From contig NZ_AUJB01000008.1 of assembly GCF_000424005.1 (NCBI RefSeq), positions 186,001-250,000 of the forward strand: a stretch of DNA of 64,000 nucleotides, read 5' to 3'. Source of the stretch: Pseudobutyrivibrio ruminis CF1b (GTDB taxonomy: Bacteria; Bacillota; Clostridia; Lachnospirales; Lachnospiraceae). The stretch's first letter is position 1. Every line of letters begins with the position of its first letter. Below are positions 8,758 to 17,621 of this stretch, piece after piece. The notes beneath the pieces were generated by a model. It did not search any database and had not been told where the DNA came from. It worked only from the letters and a program-made list of their open reading frames with translations. The translations under genes and the position numbers were made by a program.

Positions 8758-11700
8758 ATGAAAAGAATGGGTAAGATGGCGAAGAGATTCGTCGCAGTTG
8801 CCATGTCACTTGCCATGGTAGCAGGCATTCCTGGTGCAAATCTTAGTGTGTTTGCTACAAAGGGAATGGATTCAGTTCAGGCAGCATCTGCTGTCACTAG
8901 GTCATCAATTCATGATGGCACGATTCTACACGCATTTTGTTGGAATTTTAATACTATAAAGGAGAATATGCCAGAGATTGCAGCTGCAGGTTACACAGCA
9001 GTTCAGACATCTCCAATCAACGAATGTCTTTCTATCCATGATGGAATGGCTCTTTATGGAGACACAGAAGACGAAGGCCGTTGGTACTATCACTATCAGC
9101 CAACTGACTGGAAGATTGGAAACTATCAGCTGGGTTCACGAGATGAGTTCAAGGCTATGTGTGACGAGGCTGACAAGTACGGCATTGGTATCATCGTAGA
9201 TATCGCTCCTAACCACACAACACCTTTATATGATCAGGTTTCTGAGGATTTAAAGGCAGCTGCAGGTGGAGAGGATGCTCTCTATCACATCGGCGCAAAG
9301 GTTGAGAATGGCGATGATGGTGGAATGAAGTATGACAACCGTGTATCTGTTACATACGATGCAATGGGTGGTCTTCCAGACGTTGATACAGAGAATCCTG
9401 GATTCCAGCAGTATTTCTATGAGTTCCTTGAGGATTGTATCGACTGTGGAGCAGACGGTTTTAGAATTGATACTGCTAAGCACATTGCACTTCCTGATGA
9501 CAAGGTACCAGAGGAGTATGCAGGTCAGGATGACAGAAATAACTTCTATCCTAATATGAAGTCTGCCATTGATGCATATGGTTCAAAGGACTATGCAGAC
9601 CTTTTCGTATACGGCGAAGTACTTGATGGCGATGCATCACGTGTTGCTGCCTATCAGGATATGCTTGGCGGAACGGTTGCCAGCAATTACGGTGGAGCAA
9701 TCAGAAATGCTACATCTTCAGGCAATGTTTCTGTAAAGAAGCTTCAAAGCTACAAGATTAGTGATGACACATCTATGGGAACTACCTACACAGCTGATTC
9801 AAACAAGCTTGTAACTTGGGTAGAGTCTCACGATAACTACATCAATGACAAGAGCTACAACGAGGTTGATGACAGAGAGGTTATTCTTGGCTGGGCAATT
9901 ATTGCTGCACGTGCCGATGGAACTCCACTTTTCTTCAGCCGTCCAGAGGGAAGCTCAGCTGAGAACCCATGGGGTGCTAATCGCATCGGTGATGCAGGTA
10001 GCGATATCTACAAAGCACCTGAGGTAGCTGCTGTTAACAAGTTTAGAACAGCAATGGACGGACTTTCTGAGAATCTTAGAAATCCAGGAAATAACTCATC
10101 AATCTTAATGATTGAAAGAGGTACTAAGGGAGTTGTAATTGTAAATGCAAGCGAAAATGATTTTGCACTTGATTCGCAGACAAATCTGGAAGATGGAACT
10201 TATGTTGATTCAGTAGAGGGAAGAGAAGGACTTTATACAGTATCAGATGGAAACATCTACGGTACAGTTCCAGCTAAGTCAGTTGTTGTTCTTGATACAC
10301 CAGCTGACGGAGATTATTCCACGATATTCTTCCACAACACAGATAATTGGGCTAGCGTTAGCGCTCTTGCTCTCGGTGATAGTTTTGCTTGTGATTATAC
10401 ACAGGATAACTGGTGGAAAGTTACTATTCCAGCGAAGGAATACAAAGTAGTATTTACAGACGGAACAAATAAGTCTGCTGAGTTTGCTATTTCTGCTACA
10501 TCAGGCAAATTCATGACAGCTAAGTCAGATAAGGTATATGCTTCAAAGGCTGAGGCAGAGGATGCTCTTGGCATCGTTACAAAGACAGTTTACTTCCTCA
10601 ACACAGAGGAGTGGAAATCCGTATATGCGTATGCGTGGACAGACGGAACACAGCACTTTGGTGGATGGCCAGGTGCACCAATTGTTAATGAAGAGGGATA
10701 CTGGTGGAAAGCTGACGTAAAGATGGTTGGCGACCATGACTTCTCAATTATCTTTAACAACAACGACGGCGCTCAGACAGTTGACATTTCAATGTCAGAC
10801 ATGAGCAAGAATGTAATCGTAATTGCTGCAGAGCAGCCAGGTGGAAATCTTGCAGTAGAAAGATATTCATCTAAGGCAGAGGCAGAAGAAGCTACAGGTA
10901 TCAACGGTACATCCACAACAGTTCATTTCTATGATGCAGCTGGTTGGGGAAAAGTTGGTGTTTATACCTGGGGCGATGTGGATTTAGGCGGCTGGCCAGG
11001 AACAGAATGTGAATATGAAGGTGATGGCTGGTGGAAAAAGACTATTGAGTGCGCTCCAAGCTCAAACTTCAACATCATCTTTAACAATATGCCAACAAGC
11101 GATGATGACAAGCGCCAGACAGATGATATGAAGTGTGACAGCCTAAAGAAGGTTTACTTCATCGGTGCTAATTATAAGTATGGTTCAAAGGCGGCTGCTC
11201 TTGAGGCACTTGCAAATGACAATCTTAAGTTAGAGAAGAACCTTCATCCAGAGCTTAATCCAATCGACGAGCCAACAGACAGACCTGTTGAGGAAGAGCC
11301 AGCTCTTAATGATGGAGAGGTAAAGATTTACTATTACAACAAGGCTGACTGGGATGAAGTTAGCATGTATTGCTGGACAGACGGCGCCAACACAGAGTAC
11401 TTTGGCGGATGGCCAGGAAGACAGATGCAGCACATAGGTGGCAACTGGTATTCAGTAAGTGTCAGCGAGGCAGCATTAACACATGAAGGTTTACATCTCA
11501 TTGCCAACAACAATGGTGATGGTGAGCAGATTAACGATGTTGATCTTATTTCAGAGAGACCTGATGTAAATGATAAGCCACAGGAGCCAGAGGAGCCTGA
11601 AGAGCCAGAAGTAAAGGTTAAGCCAATTCAGGAGGAAGAGGCTGACAAGGAAGGTTACACAAAGGTTTACATTAAGCTTGATGTTGAAAAGTATCCAGAG

Positions 11701-12627
11701 GCTGCAAACTTCTATGCATGGGCTGACGGTATCGGAGACGTTGAAGGCGTAGGCGGATGGCCAGGGCTTGCAATGACTCACATCGGAAATGGATGGCATT
11801 CAGTAAATGTTCCTGACAGCATTTTGAGAGAAGTGGCTGAGGATGCAGCAGAAGACGAAGAAACAGCCGATGAAGCAGAAGTGGCTGAGACAGCAGATGA
11901 TGCTGAAGAGGTTGTGGAAGATGCTGAGGATGTTGTAGAGGAAGAGTCAGAGGAAGTAACAGAGGAACCAGAGGATGCTTCTGATGAGGATTCAGAGGAG
12001 ACAAGTGTACTTGAGGATGTAGTTGAGGAAATCAAGGAAGTTGTAACAGCAGTTGTAAACTTCATTTCATCAGCATTAAATCCTACATTAAAGGTAATGG
12101 CTGCAGAGAGTGACATCTTTGCAGATGGAATTCATGTTATTGTAAACAATGGCAATGGATTCCAGGAGGATGATGTAAACGCTAGATGCACATTAGATAG
12201 ACCAAGTGCAGAGGAGCTCAAGCAGGAAGAAGAGGCTGAGGAGCCAGTTCCAGCACCAGCTCCAGGCGGATCAGGAGAACCAGCTCCAGCAGAGCCAACA
12301 CCAACTCCAGAGCCAACACCAGTACCAACTCCAGAGCCAACACCAGTACCAACACCAGAACCTACACCAGTTCCAGAGCCTACTCCTACTCCAGTAGTAG
12401 AGCCAACCCCTACACCAGAGGTTGAGCCTACTCCAGTAGTTGAGCCAACCCCTACACCAACTCCAGTTGTAACACCAACACCAACACCTGAAGTTAAGCC
12501 AACACCAACTCCAGTTCCACAGAAGCCATCTAGGGAACAGGTAGAGCAGGTAGTTCGATATGTGGTTCAGCAGGTAATTATCTTTGTTAAAAAGGTTGTA
12601 GATTTCTTTAGAAGTTTTTGGAGATAA
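8758..12627 (+). CDS. Secreted GH13 alpha-amylase with tandem CBM26-like starch-binding modules
   Basis: The 1289-residue protein starts at ATG 8758, 8 nt after AGGGAGG, with a signal peptide. The GH13 domain (about residues 45-510) has [17 protein letters not shown] (nucleophile Asp238), YGEV (acid/base Glu287) and ESHDN (Asp359). Five starch-binding-like modules follow near residues 518, 609, 719, 854 and 966; the last four have the W-DG-GGWPG signature, the first is divergent. The fifth is split by an insert of about 95 residues (about 1022-1118) rich in Glu and Asp and ending in a hydrophobic helix. A Pro-Thr-Pro-Glu linker (about 1161-1256) and a hydrophobic/basic tail of about 32 residues end the protein. 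No LPXTG motif is present. It feeds the neighbouring maltodextrin importer. Confidence 0.95.
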   Translation: MKRMGKMAKRFVAVAMSLAMVAGIPGANLSVFATKGMDSVQAASAVTRSSIHDGTILHAFCWNFNTIKENMPEIAAAGYTAVQTSPINECLSIHDGMALYGDTEDEGRWYYHYQPTDWKIGNYQLGSRDEFKAMCDEADKYGIGIIVDIAPNHTTPLYDQVSEDLKAAAGGEDALYHIGAKVENGDDGGMKYDNRVSVTYDAMGGLPDVDTENPGFQQYFYEFLEDCIDCGADGFRIDTAKHIALPDDKVPEEYAGQDDRNNFYPNMKSAIDAYGSKDYADLFVYGEVLDGDASRVAAYQDMLGGTVASNYGGAIRNATSSGNVSVKKLQSYKISDDTSMGTTYTADSNKLVTWVESHDNYINDKSYNEVDDREVILGWAIIAARADGTPLFFSRPEGSSAENPWGANRIGDAGSDIYKAPEVAAVNKFRTAMDGLSENLRNPGNNSSILMIERGTKGVVIVNASENDFALDSQTNLEDGTYVDSVEGREGLYTVSDGNIYGTVPAKSVVVLDTPADGDYSTIFFHNTDNWASVSALALGDSFACDYTQDNWWKVTIPAKEYKVVFTDGTNKSAEFAISATSGKFMTAKSDKVYASKAEAEDALGIVTKTVYFLNTEEWKSVYAYAWTDGTQHFGGWPGAPIVNEEGYWWKADVKMVGDHDFSIIFNNNDGAQTVDISMSDMSKNVIVIAAEQPGGNLAVERYSSKAEAEEATGINGTSTTVHFYDAAGWGKVGVYTWGDVDLGGWPGTECEYEGDGWWKKTIECAPSSNFNIIFNNMPTSDDDKRQTDDMKCDSLKKVYFIGANYKYGSKAAALEALANDNLKLEKNLHPELNPIDEPTDRPVEEEPALNDGEVKIYYYNKADWDEVSMYCWTDGANTEYFGGWPGRQMQHIGGNWYSVSVSEAALTHEGLHLIANNNGDGEQINDVDLISERPDVNDKPQEPEEPEEPEVKVKPIQEEEADKEGYTKVYIKLDVEKYPEAANFYAWADGIGDVEGVGGWPGLAMTHIGNGWHSVNVPDSILREVAEDAAEDEETADEAEVAETADDAEEVVEDAEDVVEEESEEVTEEPEDASDEDSEETSVLEDVVEEIKEVVTAVVNFISSALNPTLKVMAAESDIFADGIHVIVNNGNGFQEDDVNARCTLDRPSAEELKQEEEAEEPVPAPAPGGSGEPAPAEPTPTPEPTPVPTPEPTPVPTPEPTPVPEPTPTPVVEPTPTPEVEPTPVVEPTPTPTPVVTPTPTPEVKPTPTPVPQKPSREQVEQVVRYVVQQVIIFVKKVVDFFRSFWR

Positions 12628-12640
12628 TAAAATGATTTTA

Positions 12641-12670
12641 GCCTGAGGCACTTAGCCTCAGGCTTTTTTT
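12641..12670 (+). terminator. Intrinsic terminator of the amylase gene
   Basis: GCCTGAGGC (12641-12649) and GCCTCAGGC (12655-12663) form a 9-bp stem followed by seven T. Confidence 0.95.
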
Positions 12671-12691
12671 CTGAATTAATACAGGAAGCTG

Positions 12692-12700
12692 TGCTATAAT
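12692..12700 (+). promoter_or_regulatory. Extended -10 promoter for the HAD/methyltransferase pair
   Basis: TGCTATAAT is a perfect extended -10 element 31 nt before the next start codon. The -35 region is weak. Confidence 0.65.
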
Positions 12701-12731
12701 GTGATTACATTTTTGAAAGGACACAATTTAA

Positions 12732-13388
12732 ATGCCAAAGGAAATTAAAGCAGTTTTATTTGATTTAGATGGAACACTTACAGATACAGAGAAGATTTAC
12801 CAGGAGCAGTGGCCAAAGGCCATGGAGCATTTTGGATATGAAATGACTCCTGAAAAGCCGCTTATTTTAAGATCACTTGGTAGTGCTTTTGCTACAGAGC
12901 AGTTTAGAGAGTGGTATGGCGATGATTTTGATTACATTAAGGTTCGCAATTATCGCAGACAGCTGGTGGAGGATGTTGTATCGGAAACAGGTATTCCTTT
13001 GAAGCCTGGTGCAAAGGAAATTTTGCAATGGCTTAGAGAACATGATATATTTATTGCTCTTGTTACTGCCAACGTAAAGGAAAGAGCAGAACGTTATCTT
13101 AAGAAGATTGGTCTTTTCGAATATTTTAATGCAGTGGTATGTGCAGATATGGTTAAGGTGGGCAAGCCAGCTCCAGATATTTATGCATATGCATGCGAGA
13201 GCCTTGGCATCAGCCCAGAGGAGACTTATGCTGTGGAGGATTCTCCTAATGGCTGCATGAGTGCTTACGGAGCAGGATGCAATGTTATAATGATTCCAGA
13301 TTTGACTGAGCCAGATGAGGAGCTTAAGAGTAAGCTTTTTGCAAGACTTGATTGTCTTATGGATATAAAGAATTTATTTGAGGTATAG
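12732..13388 (+). CDS. HAD-superfamily hydrolase, beta-phosphoglucomutase/phosphatase-like
   Basis: The 218-residue protein has HAD motif I FDLDGTLTDTE (nucleophile Asp11, acid/base Asp13), motif II in LVTAN, the lysine of GKPAPDIY, and motif IV VEDSPNG. The helical cap after motif I places it with beta-phosphoglucomutase and small sugar-phosphate phosphatases. GAAAGGA precedes the ATG. A beta-phosphoglucomutase role beside maltodextrin genes is possible, but it is followed after 9 nt by an RNA methyltransferase, so a generic phosphatase is equally plausible. Confidence 0.88.
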   Translation: MPKEIKAVLFDLDGTLTDTEKIYQEQWPKAMEHFGYEMTPEKPLILRSLGSAFATEQFREWYGDDFDYIKVRNYRRQLVEDVVSETGIPLKPGAKEILQWLREHDIFIALVTANVKERAERYLKKIGLFEYFNAVVCADMVKVGKPAPDIYAYACESLGISPEETYAVEDSPNGCMSAYGAGCNVIMIPDLTEPDEELKSKLFARLDCLMDIKNLFEV

Positions 13389-13397
13389 GAGTAAAAT

Positions 13398-14609
13398 ATG
13401 TCAGAAGCAATTGTTACTTTGAAAAAGGGAGAGGGACGCACTATTAAGGCAGGCGGTGCTTGGATTTTTGATAATGAAATTGATAGTGTGGCTGGTTCCT
13501 TTGAGAACGGAGATATAGTTATCGTTCATGATTTTGATGGATACATGATGGGCCGTGGCTTCATCAATACTAATTCGAAAATACGAATCAGAATGATGAC
13601 TCGCAAAAAGGATCAGGTAATTGATGATGACTTTTTATATATGAGAGTGAAGAATGCATGGGAGTATCGTAAATCCGTATTACTTCCAGTGGATTTGAAT
13701 TGCTGTCGTGTAATATTTGGCGAGGCAGATTTCCTGCCAGGTCTTGTTATTGATAAGTATGATGATGTGCTTGTTGTGGAATCACTTGCACTTGGAATCG
13801 ACAAGCTGAAGCCTAAGATTGTAGATATGCTTAAGGAGATTATGGCTGCAGACGGCTTTAAGATTCGCGGTGTCTATGAGCGAAGCGATGCAAAGGTTCG
13901 TGTTAAGGAAGGTCTTGCTCCATACAAGGGATTTATTGGTGATGAGTTTGATACAAATGTGGAAATCGTGGAGAACGGTGTTCACTACATGGTTGATGTT
14001 GTTAATGGACAGAAGACTGGCTTCTTCCTTGACCAGAAGTACAATCGTCTCAGCATTCAGAGATTATGTAAGGATAAGAGGGTCCTGGATTGCTTCACAC
14101 ACATGGGAACCTTCGCACTTAACGCAGGTCTCGGTGGTGCAGCAGAAGTTACAGGTCTTGATATCTCAGAATTTGCTGTGGCTCAGGCTACTGCAAATGC
14201 CAAGCTCAATGGCCTTGATTCTACTGTAAAGTTTAAGCAGGCTAATGTTTTAGATGAGCTTCCAAAGCTTGCCGAGGCTGGAGAAAAGTTTGATGTGGTT
14301 ATTCTTGATCCACCTGCATTTACAAAGTCACGTGAGGCTACAAAGAACGCCATGAAGGGCTACCGCGAGATTAACATGAAGGGATTGAAGCTTGTAAAGG
14401 ATGGCGGATATCTTGCCACCTGTTCATGCTCACACTTCATGACTCAGGATTTATTTATAAAGGTAATCGGCCAGGCTGCACAGGCTGCACACAAGCGCCT
14501 CCGCCAGGTTGAGTTCCGCACCCAGGCTCCAGACCATCCAATTCTCTGGGCTGCAGATGAAAGCTACTACCTGAAGTTCTTAACATTCCAGGTTGTGGAT
14601 GAGAAATAA
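13398..14609 (+). CDS. RlmI-like class I rRNA large-subunit methyltransferase
   Basis: The 403-residue protein begins with a PUA-like RNA-binding domain (IKAGGAWIFDNEI), continues with the RlmI/RlmK middle domain and ends in a Rossmann methyltransferase. SAM motif I is LDCFTHMGTFALNAG, motif IV is VILDPPAF, and TCSCSHFM carries candidate catalytic Cys344. Homologues form 5-methylcytosine in 23S rRNA. It starts 9 nt after the HAD gene with a TAGGAG ribosome binding site, so the two are co-transcribed. The exact target base is not provable from sequence. Confidence 0.88.
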   Translation: MSEAIVTLKKGEGRTIKAGGAWIFDNEIDSVAGSFENGDIVIVHDFDGYMMGRGFINTNSKIRIRMMTRKKDQVIDDDFLYMRVKNAWEYRKSVLLPVDLNCCRVIFGEADFLPGLVIDKYDDVLVVESLALGIDKLKPKIVDMLKEIMAADGFKIRGVYERSDAKVRVKEGLAPYKGFIGDEFDTNVEIVENGVHYMVDVVNGQKTGFFLDQKYNRLSIQRLCKDKRVLDCFTHMGTFALNAGLGGAAEVTGLDISEFAVAQATANAKLNGLDSTVKFKQANVLDELPKLAEAGEKFDVVILDPPAFTKSREATKNAMKGYREINMKGLKLVKDGGYLATCSCSHFMTQDLFIKVIGQAAQAAHKRLRQVEFRTQAPDHPILWAADESYYLKFLTFQVVDEK

Positions 14610-14611
14610 AA

Positions 14612-14662
14612 AGCTTTACCCTCGAGAGGAAGGGGGACCGCTTTGGCTGTGGATGATGTGTC
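14612..14662. repeat. REP-like intergenic element ending GGATGATGTGT
   Basis: A segment containing CCCTCGAGAGGAAGGGGGAC and a degraded short stem is followed by GGATGATGTGT just before a terminator, as at 4442-4467. The composition is unlike the surrounding AT-rich spacer. Confidence 0.45.
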
Positions 14663-14690
14663 AAAAGGACTCTGTAAAGAGTCCTTTTTT
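14663..14690 (+). terminator. Intrinsic terminator of the methyltransferase gene
   Basis: AAAAGGACTCT (14663-14673), loop GTAA, and AGAGTCCTTTT (14678-14688) with further T residues. Confidence 0.95.
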
Positions 14691-14752
14691 TAATTTCACA
14701 TTCTTAAAACAAATGAGGAGTATTATTTTCATAGGGAGAGTGGAGGAAGACT

Positions 14753-15484
14753 ATGACTAGAATGATGAAGAGAGCTCTAATTAACTTCTTTTTTAGAGTA
14801 TTTGTATTCTTCTTTGTATTTGGAATATATTTGACTGAAAAAGAGCGACTGATAGATTTCATGACCCATGAGTTTACATTTGGTATCTCTGAGTATGGAA
14901 TTAGTCCACTTCATGTTCTCTGGTTTGTTTTCATGGTGATGATGATTCATCATATTTTCCCGAATAAGCAATTATCCATGGCTCATAAGAAGGGGAAGAT
15001 TGAGGAGTTTAAAGAGGTTCCAGGATATTCCAGATTGGAGCTTTTAGAGTTTGTGCAGAACATGAATGTTAAGGCCTGGATTGTAATGCTAAGCTGGCTT
15101 ATATTTAATTCTGTATTTGCGGTTCTCTATCTGTTTAAGATAATAGATGTGGCGGACATGCTAATGCTGACGGTGTTCTTTTATCTTAGTGATTATCTGT
15201 GCATTTTGTTTTTCTGTCCATTCCAGACAGTCATCATGCACAACAGATGCTGTATCAATTGCCGAATCTATGACTGGGGACATTTCATGATGTTTACACC
15301 TATGTTGTTTATAAAGAACTTCTTCTCATGGAGCCTGTTTTTTACATCACTGATAGTGTTAATCAGATGGGAAGTAAATTATGCCAAGCATCCAGAGCGT
15401 TTTTGGTACGGAAGCAATCAGCGGTTACAGTGTAGTCAGTGTAAAGAAAAGCTTTGTGTCATAAAGAATAAACTGAAAAAATAA
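14753..15484 (+). CDS. Hypothetical multi-pass membrane protein with Cys clusters
   Basis: The family was not recognised. The 243-residue protein has about five hydrophobic segments (near residues 10-25, 55-75, 105-130, 135-160 and 180-205). Two cysteine clusters stand out: HNRCCINCRIYDWGHFM between hydrophobic segments and CSQCKEKLC near the cytoplasm-like C-terminus, which suggest metal or iron-sulfur binding. A GGAGGA ribosome binding site lies 5 nt before the ATG. It stands alone between a terminator and a convergent gene, so context gives no functional clue. Confidence 0.8.
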   Translation: MTRMMKRALINFFFRVFVFFFVFGIYLTEKERLIDFMTHEFTFGISEYGISPLHVLWFVFMVMMIHHIFPNKQLSMAHKKGKIEEFKEVPGYSRLELLEFVQNMNVKAWIVMLSWLIFNSVFAVLYLFKIIDVADMLMLTVFFYLSDYLCILFFCPFQTVIMHNRCCINCRIYDWGHFMMFTPMLFIKNFFSWSLFFTSLIVLIRWEVNYAKHPERFWYGSNQRLQCSQCKEKLCVIKNKLKK

Positions 15485-15515
15485 TAAAAAAAAACAGGTC
15501 GCTTTTGGCGGCCTG
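15485..15515 (-). terminator. Intrinsic terminator of the minus-strand PTS-EIIC-like gene
   Basis: Read on the minus strand, CAGGCCGC and GCGACCTG form an 8-bp stem with one wobble pair, followed by a run of nine T. It may also work weakly for the convergent plus-strand gene. Confidence 0.85.
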
Positions 15516-15532
15516 CTTTCGTATATGCGATA

Positions 15533-16615
15533 TTAATTTAATTTCATATCTCCACTCTTTACCCAGCCAATTTTCTTGAGCCAGTTGTTGATAGCAGGGC
15601 AGATTATAGCAGGAAGTACAAAGCAGATAAGTACGAGACCTACCCAGTCCATTGTAGTGATAGCTGATTTTGTACCAGCTGCAATATCATTTACCCAACC
15701 TGTGTAGACACCAATCTGTCCAACGAGACCGCAGGTACCCATTCCTGAAGAAACTGCAGCGCCGTTCATCTCCATCTTGAAGATGCAGGTAGCAATAGGT
15801 CCTGTGATTGCAGAGCAGAGGATTGGTGCAATCCAAATGCGAGGGTTCTTGATGATGTTTGGCATCTGAAGCATGGAAGTTCCGATACCCTGTGAAACAA
15901 GGCCACCCCATTTATTTTCCTTAAAGCTCATTACAGCAAAGCCAACCATCTGTGCACAGCAGCCTGCTACGGCAGCACCACCAGCAAGACCAGTAAGTGA
16001 AAGGGCTGCGCATATTGCAGCAGATGAAATAGGAAGTGTAAGAGCGATTCCTACGATTACTGAAACAAGAATACCCATTAAGAATGGCTGCTTTGTGGTA
16101 GCCCACATAATAAGAGTACCTACTGAGCTGGCAGCTTTGCCAAGGGCTGGAGCCCACCATGCAGAAAGGGCGATACCAACACCGATAGTAACAAGTGGAG
16201 TCACAAGGATATCAATCTTTGTTTCCTTTGAAACAGCCTTTCCAACCTCAGCTGAGATGATTGCTACAAAAAGTACTGCAAGTGGACCGCCTGCACCACC
16301 TAGCGCATTTGAAGCAAAACCTACAGTGATGAGAGAGAAGAGAACAAGTGGTGGAGCCTGAAGGGCATATCCGATAGCCACAGCCATGGCAGGACCACTC
16401 ATTGCCACTGCAAGACCTCCTACTGTGTACTCAACCCCGGCTACAACAGCTACTGGAGTAGTCAAAAAACTAATACCAAACTGTGCGCCTATAGTATTGA
16501 TGATAGTACCAATAAGAAGGGAGCAGAATAATCCCTGTGCCATGGCACCTAAAGCATCAATAAGGTATCTCTTAACAGATATCTCGATATTTTTTCTTTT
16601 CAAAAATTCTTTCAT
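15533..16615 (-). CDS. PTS EIIC-like membrane protein (PTS_EIIC_2/PfoR family)
   Basis: The 360-residue protein is highly hydrophobic, with about nine membrane segments rich in Gly and Ala. The repeated GGxxG, PISSAAICAALSLTGLAGGAA and MQMPNIIKNPRIWIAP-like stretches fit the PF13303 family, which includes the putative regulator PfoR. No EIIA or EIIB gene is next to it, so a phosphotransferase role is not demonstrated. The start follows AGGAG on the minus strand. It is transcribed alone, divergent from the flagellin-like gene. Confidence 0.8.
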   Translation of the reverse strand: MKEFLKRKNIEISVKRYLIDALGAMAQGLFCSLLIGTIINTIGAQFGISFLTTPVAVVAGVEYTVGGLAVAMSGPAMAVAIGYALQAPPLVLFSLITVGFASNALGGAGGPLAVLFVAIISAEVGKAVSKETKIDILVTPLVTIGVGIALSAWWAPALGKAASSVGTLIMWATTKQPFLMGILVSVIVGIALTLPISSAAICAALSLTGLAGGAAVAGCCAQMVGFAVMSFKENKWGGLVSQGIGTSMLQMPNIIKNPRIWIAPILCSAITGPIATCIFKMEMNGAAVSSGMGTCGLVGQIGVYTGWVNDIAAGTKSAITTMDWVGLVLICFVLPAIICPAINNWLKKIGWVKSGDMKLN

Positions 16616-16687
16616 GATAAGATTTTCTCCTTATACAAATTACTTTAATATTCTATATGAAAAATAATGTGTTCACAATCTCTTCAC

Positions 16688-16716
16688 ATGACAAAAATAT
16701 GAGTGGATGTTATAAT
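16688..16716 (+). promoter_or_regulatory. Promoter of the flagellin-like gene
   Basis: ATGACA (16688-16693), a 17-nt spacer and TATAAT (16711-16716), with TG one base before the -10. It looks like sigma-A; no sigma-28 pattern was seen. Confidence 0.75.
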
Positions 16717-16781
16717 TCGGGATACAAAAAGAGAGATACGGCATAAATATAACGATGTAAAGATTGAGAAAGGTTTTAGAT

Positions 16782-17468
16782 ATGAGGATTCAATCAAATA
16801 TGAATACATCACTTATTAAGAATACAAATAACCATATGAAGGTTACAGAACATAATCACAATAAATCAGCCAAGGAACTTGCATCAGGCAAGAAGGTTAA
16901 TACAGCAGCCGATGATGCAGTGGCACTTTCAATCAGCCAGAAATTATTAAAGGAAGCATCATCACTTAAGGCTGGAACCAATAACATTTCTTATGGTATT
17001 GATGCTACAAATATTGCTGATGGAGCACTTGCAGGTATTTCAGATTCATTAGGAGATATGGAGCAGAACACTGTTAGAGCTATGAATGGTCTTTATTCAG
17101 AAAGTGATCGTCAGATTATGCAGGAAGCAAATAAGCAGTCTGTAGAGACAATTAATCAGACAATCAACCAGGCTAAATATAATGAGAAGAATCTCTTAGA
17201 TGGCAGCACAGGTGATATCAATATCTACACAGGTGCCGGAAGTTCTACAATCAAGGAGACAGACGCCAGAGCATTAGCAGCAGATTTAGAGAACTTTGAT
17301 ATCTCGGGGAATCCAGATAAGATTTCTACTGATACACTTGATAAGGCATACTCATCACTTAATTCTATGAGAAGCCAGATTGGTGCTGAGGCAAACGGAC
17401 TTGCTGCAGCATACAACACAAATAACAACACAGCTGAGAATCTGGTTAATAAGCTTTTTGAAGCATAA
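16782..17468 (+). CDS. Short flagellin-like protein
   Basis: The 228-residue protein starts MRIQSNMNTSLIKN and contains KSAKELASGKKVNTAADDAV, the conserved flagellin D0/D1 N-terminal pattern, followed by the D1 helix (QSVETINQTINQ, NEKNLLDG). The C-terminal half keeps a D1-like helix (SLNSMRSQIGAEANGL) but stops at NLVNKLFEA, without the usual C-terminal D0 helix ending in a Gln/Leu-rich sequence. ATG 16782 is preferred over an in-frame ATG 18 nt upstream because GAGAAAGG lies 8 nt before it. It is monocistronic. It may be a minor or non-polymerising flagellin, or a hook-associated protein; filament assembly without a normal D0 tail is doubtful. Confidence 0.85.
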   Translation: MRIQSNMNTSLIKNTNNHMKVTEHNHNKSAKELASGKKVNTAADDAVALSISQKLLKEASSLKAGTNNISYGIDATNIADGALAGISDSLGDMEQNTVRAMNGLYSESDRQIMQEANKQSVETINQTINQAKYNEKNLLDGSTGDINIYTGAGSSTIKETDARALAADLENFDISGNPDKISTDTLDKAYSSLNSMRSQIGAEANGLAAAYNTNNNTAENLVNKLFEA

Positions 17469-17492
17469 ATTTTAAGTATATGATAGGTTCCA

Positions 17493-17525
17493 AAGCCTCA
17501 CGTTTTCTTGCGTGAGGCTTTTTCT
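17493..17525 (+). terminator. Intrinsic terminator of the flagellin-like gene
   Basis: AAGCCTCACG (17493-17502) and CGTGAGGCTT (17511-17520) followed by T5. Confidence 0.95.
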
Positions 17526-17529
17526 ACAG

Positions 17530-17583
17530 CAGGAAACTGTTTTCGGGGAATTAGTTTATTTTCAAAACGTTATATGATATAAT
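17530..17583 (+). promoter_or_regulatory. Promoter region with CAGGAAACTGTTTTC motif
   Basis: CAGGAAACTGTTTTC (17530-17544) lies 48 nt upstream of an extended -10, TGATATAAT (-10 at 17578-17583). The same motif and spacing recur at 19937, before a remnant gene. Confidence 0.6.
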
Positions 17584-17621
17584 GCCCGAGATAAGATTTT
17601 TATCAAGGGAGGAAATAATTA

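Noticed and set aside
12206-12651. Overlapping frames on both strands of the Pro-Thr linker region
   Set aside because: They arise from the repetitive CCA/ACA codons of the amylase linker and have low-complexity Gln/His or Trp/Cys content.
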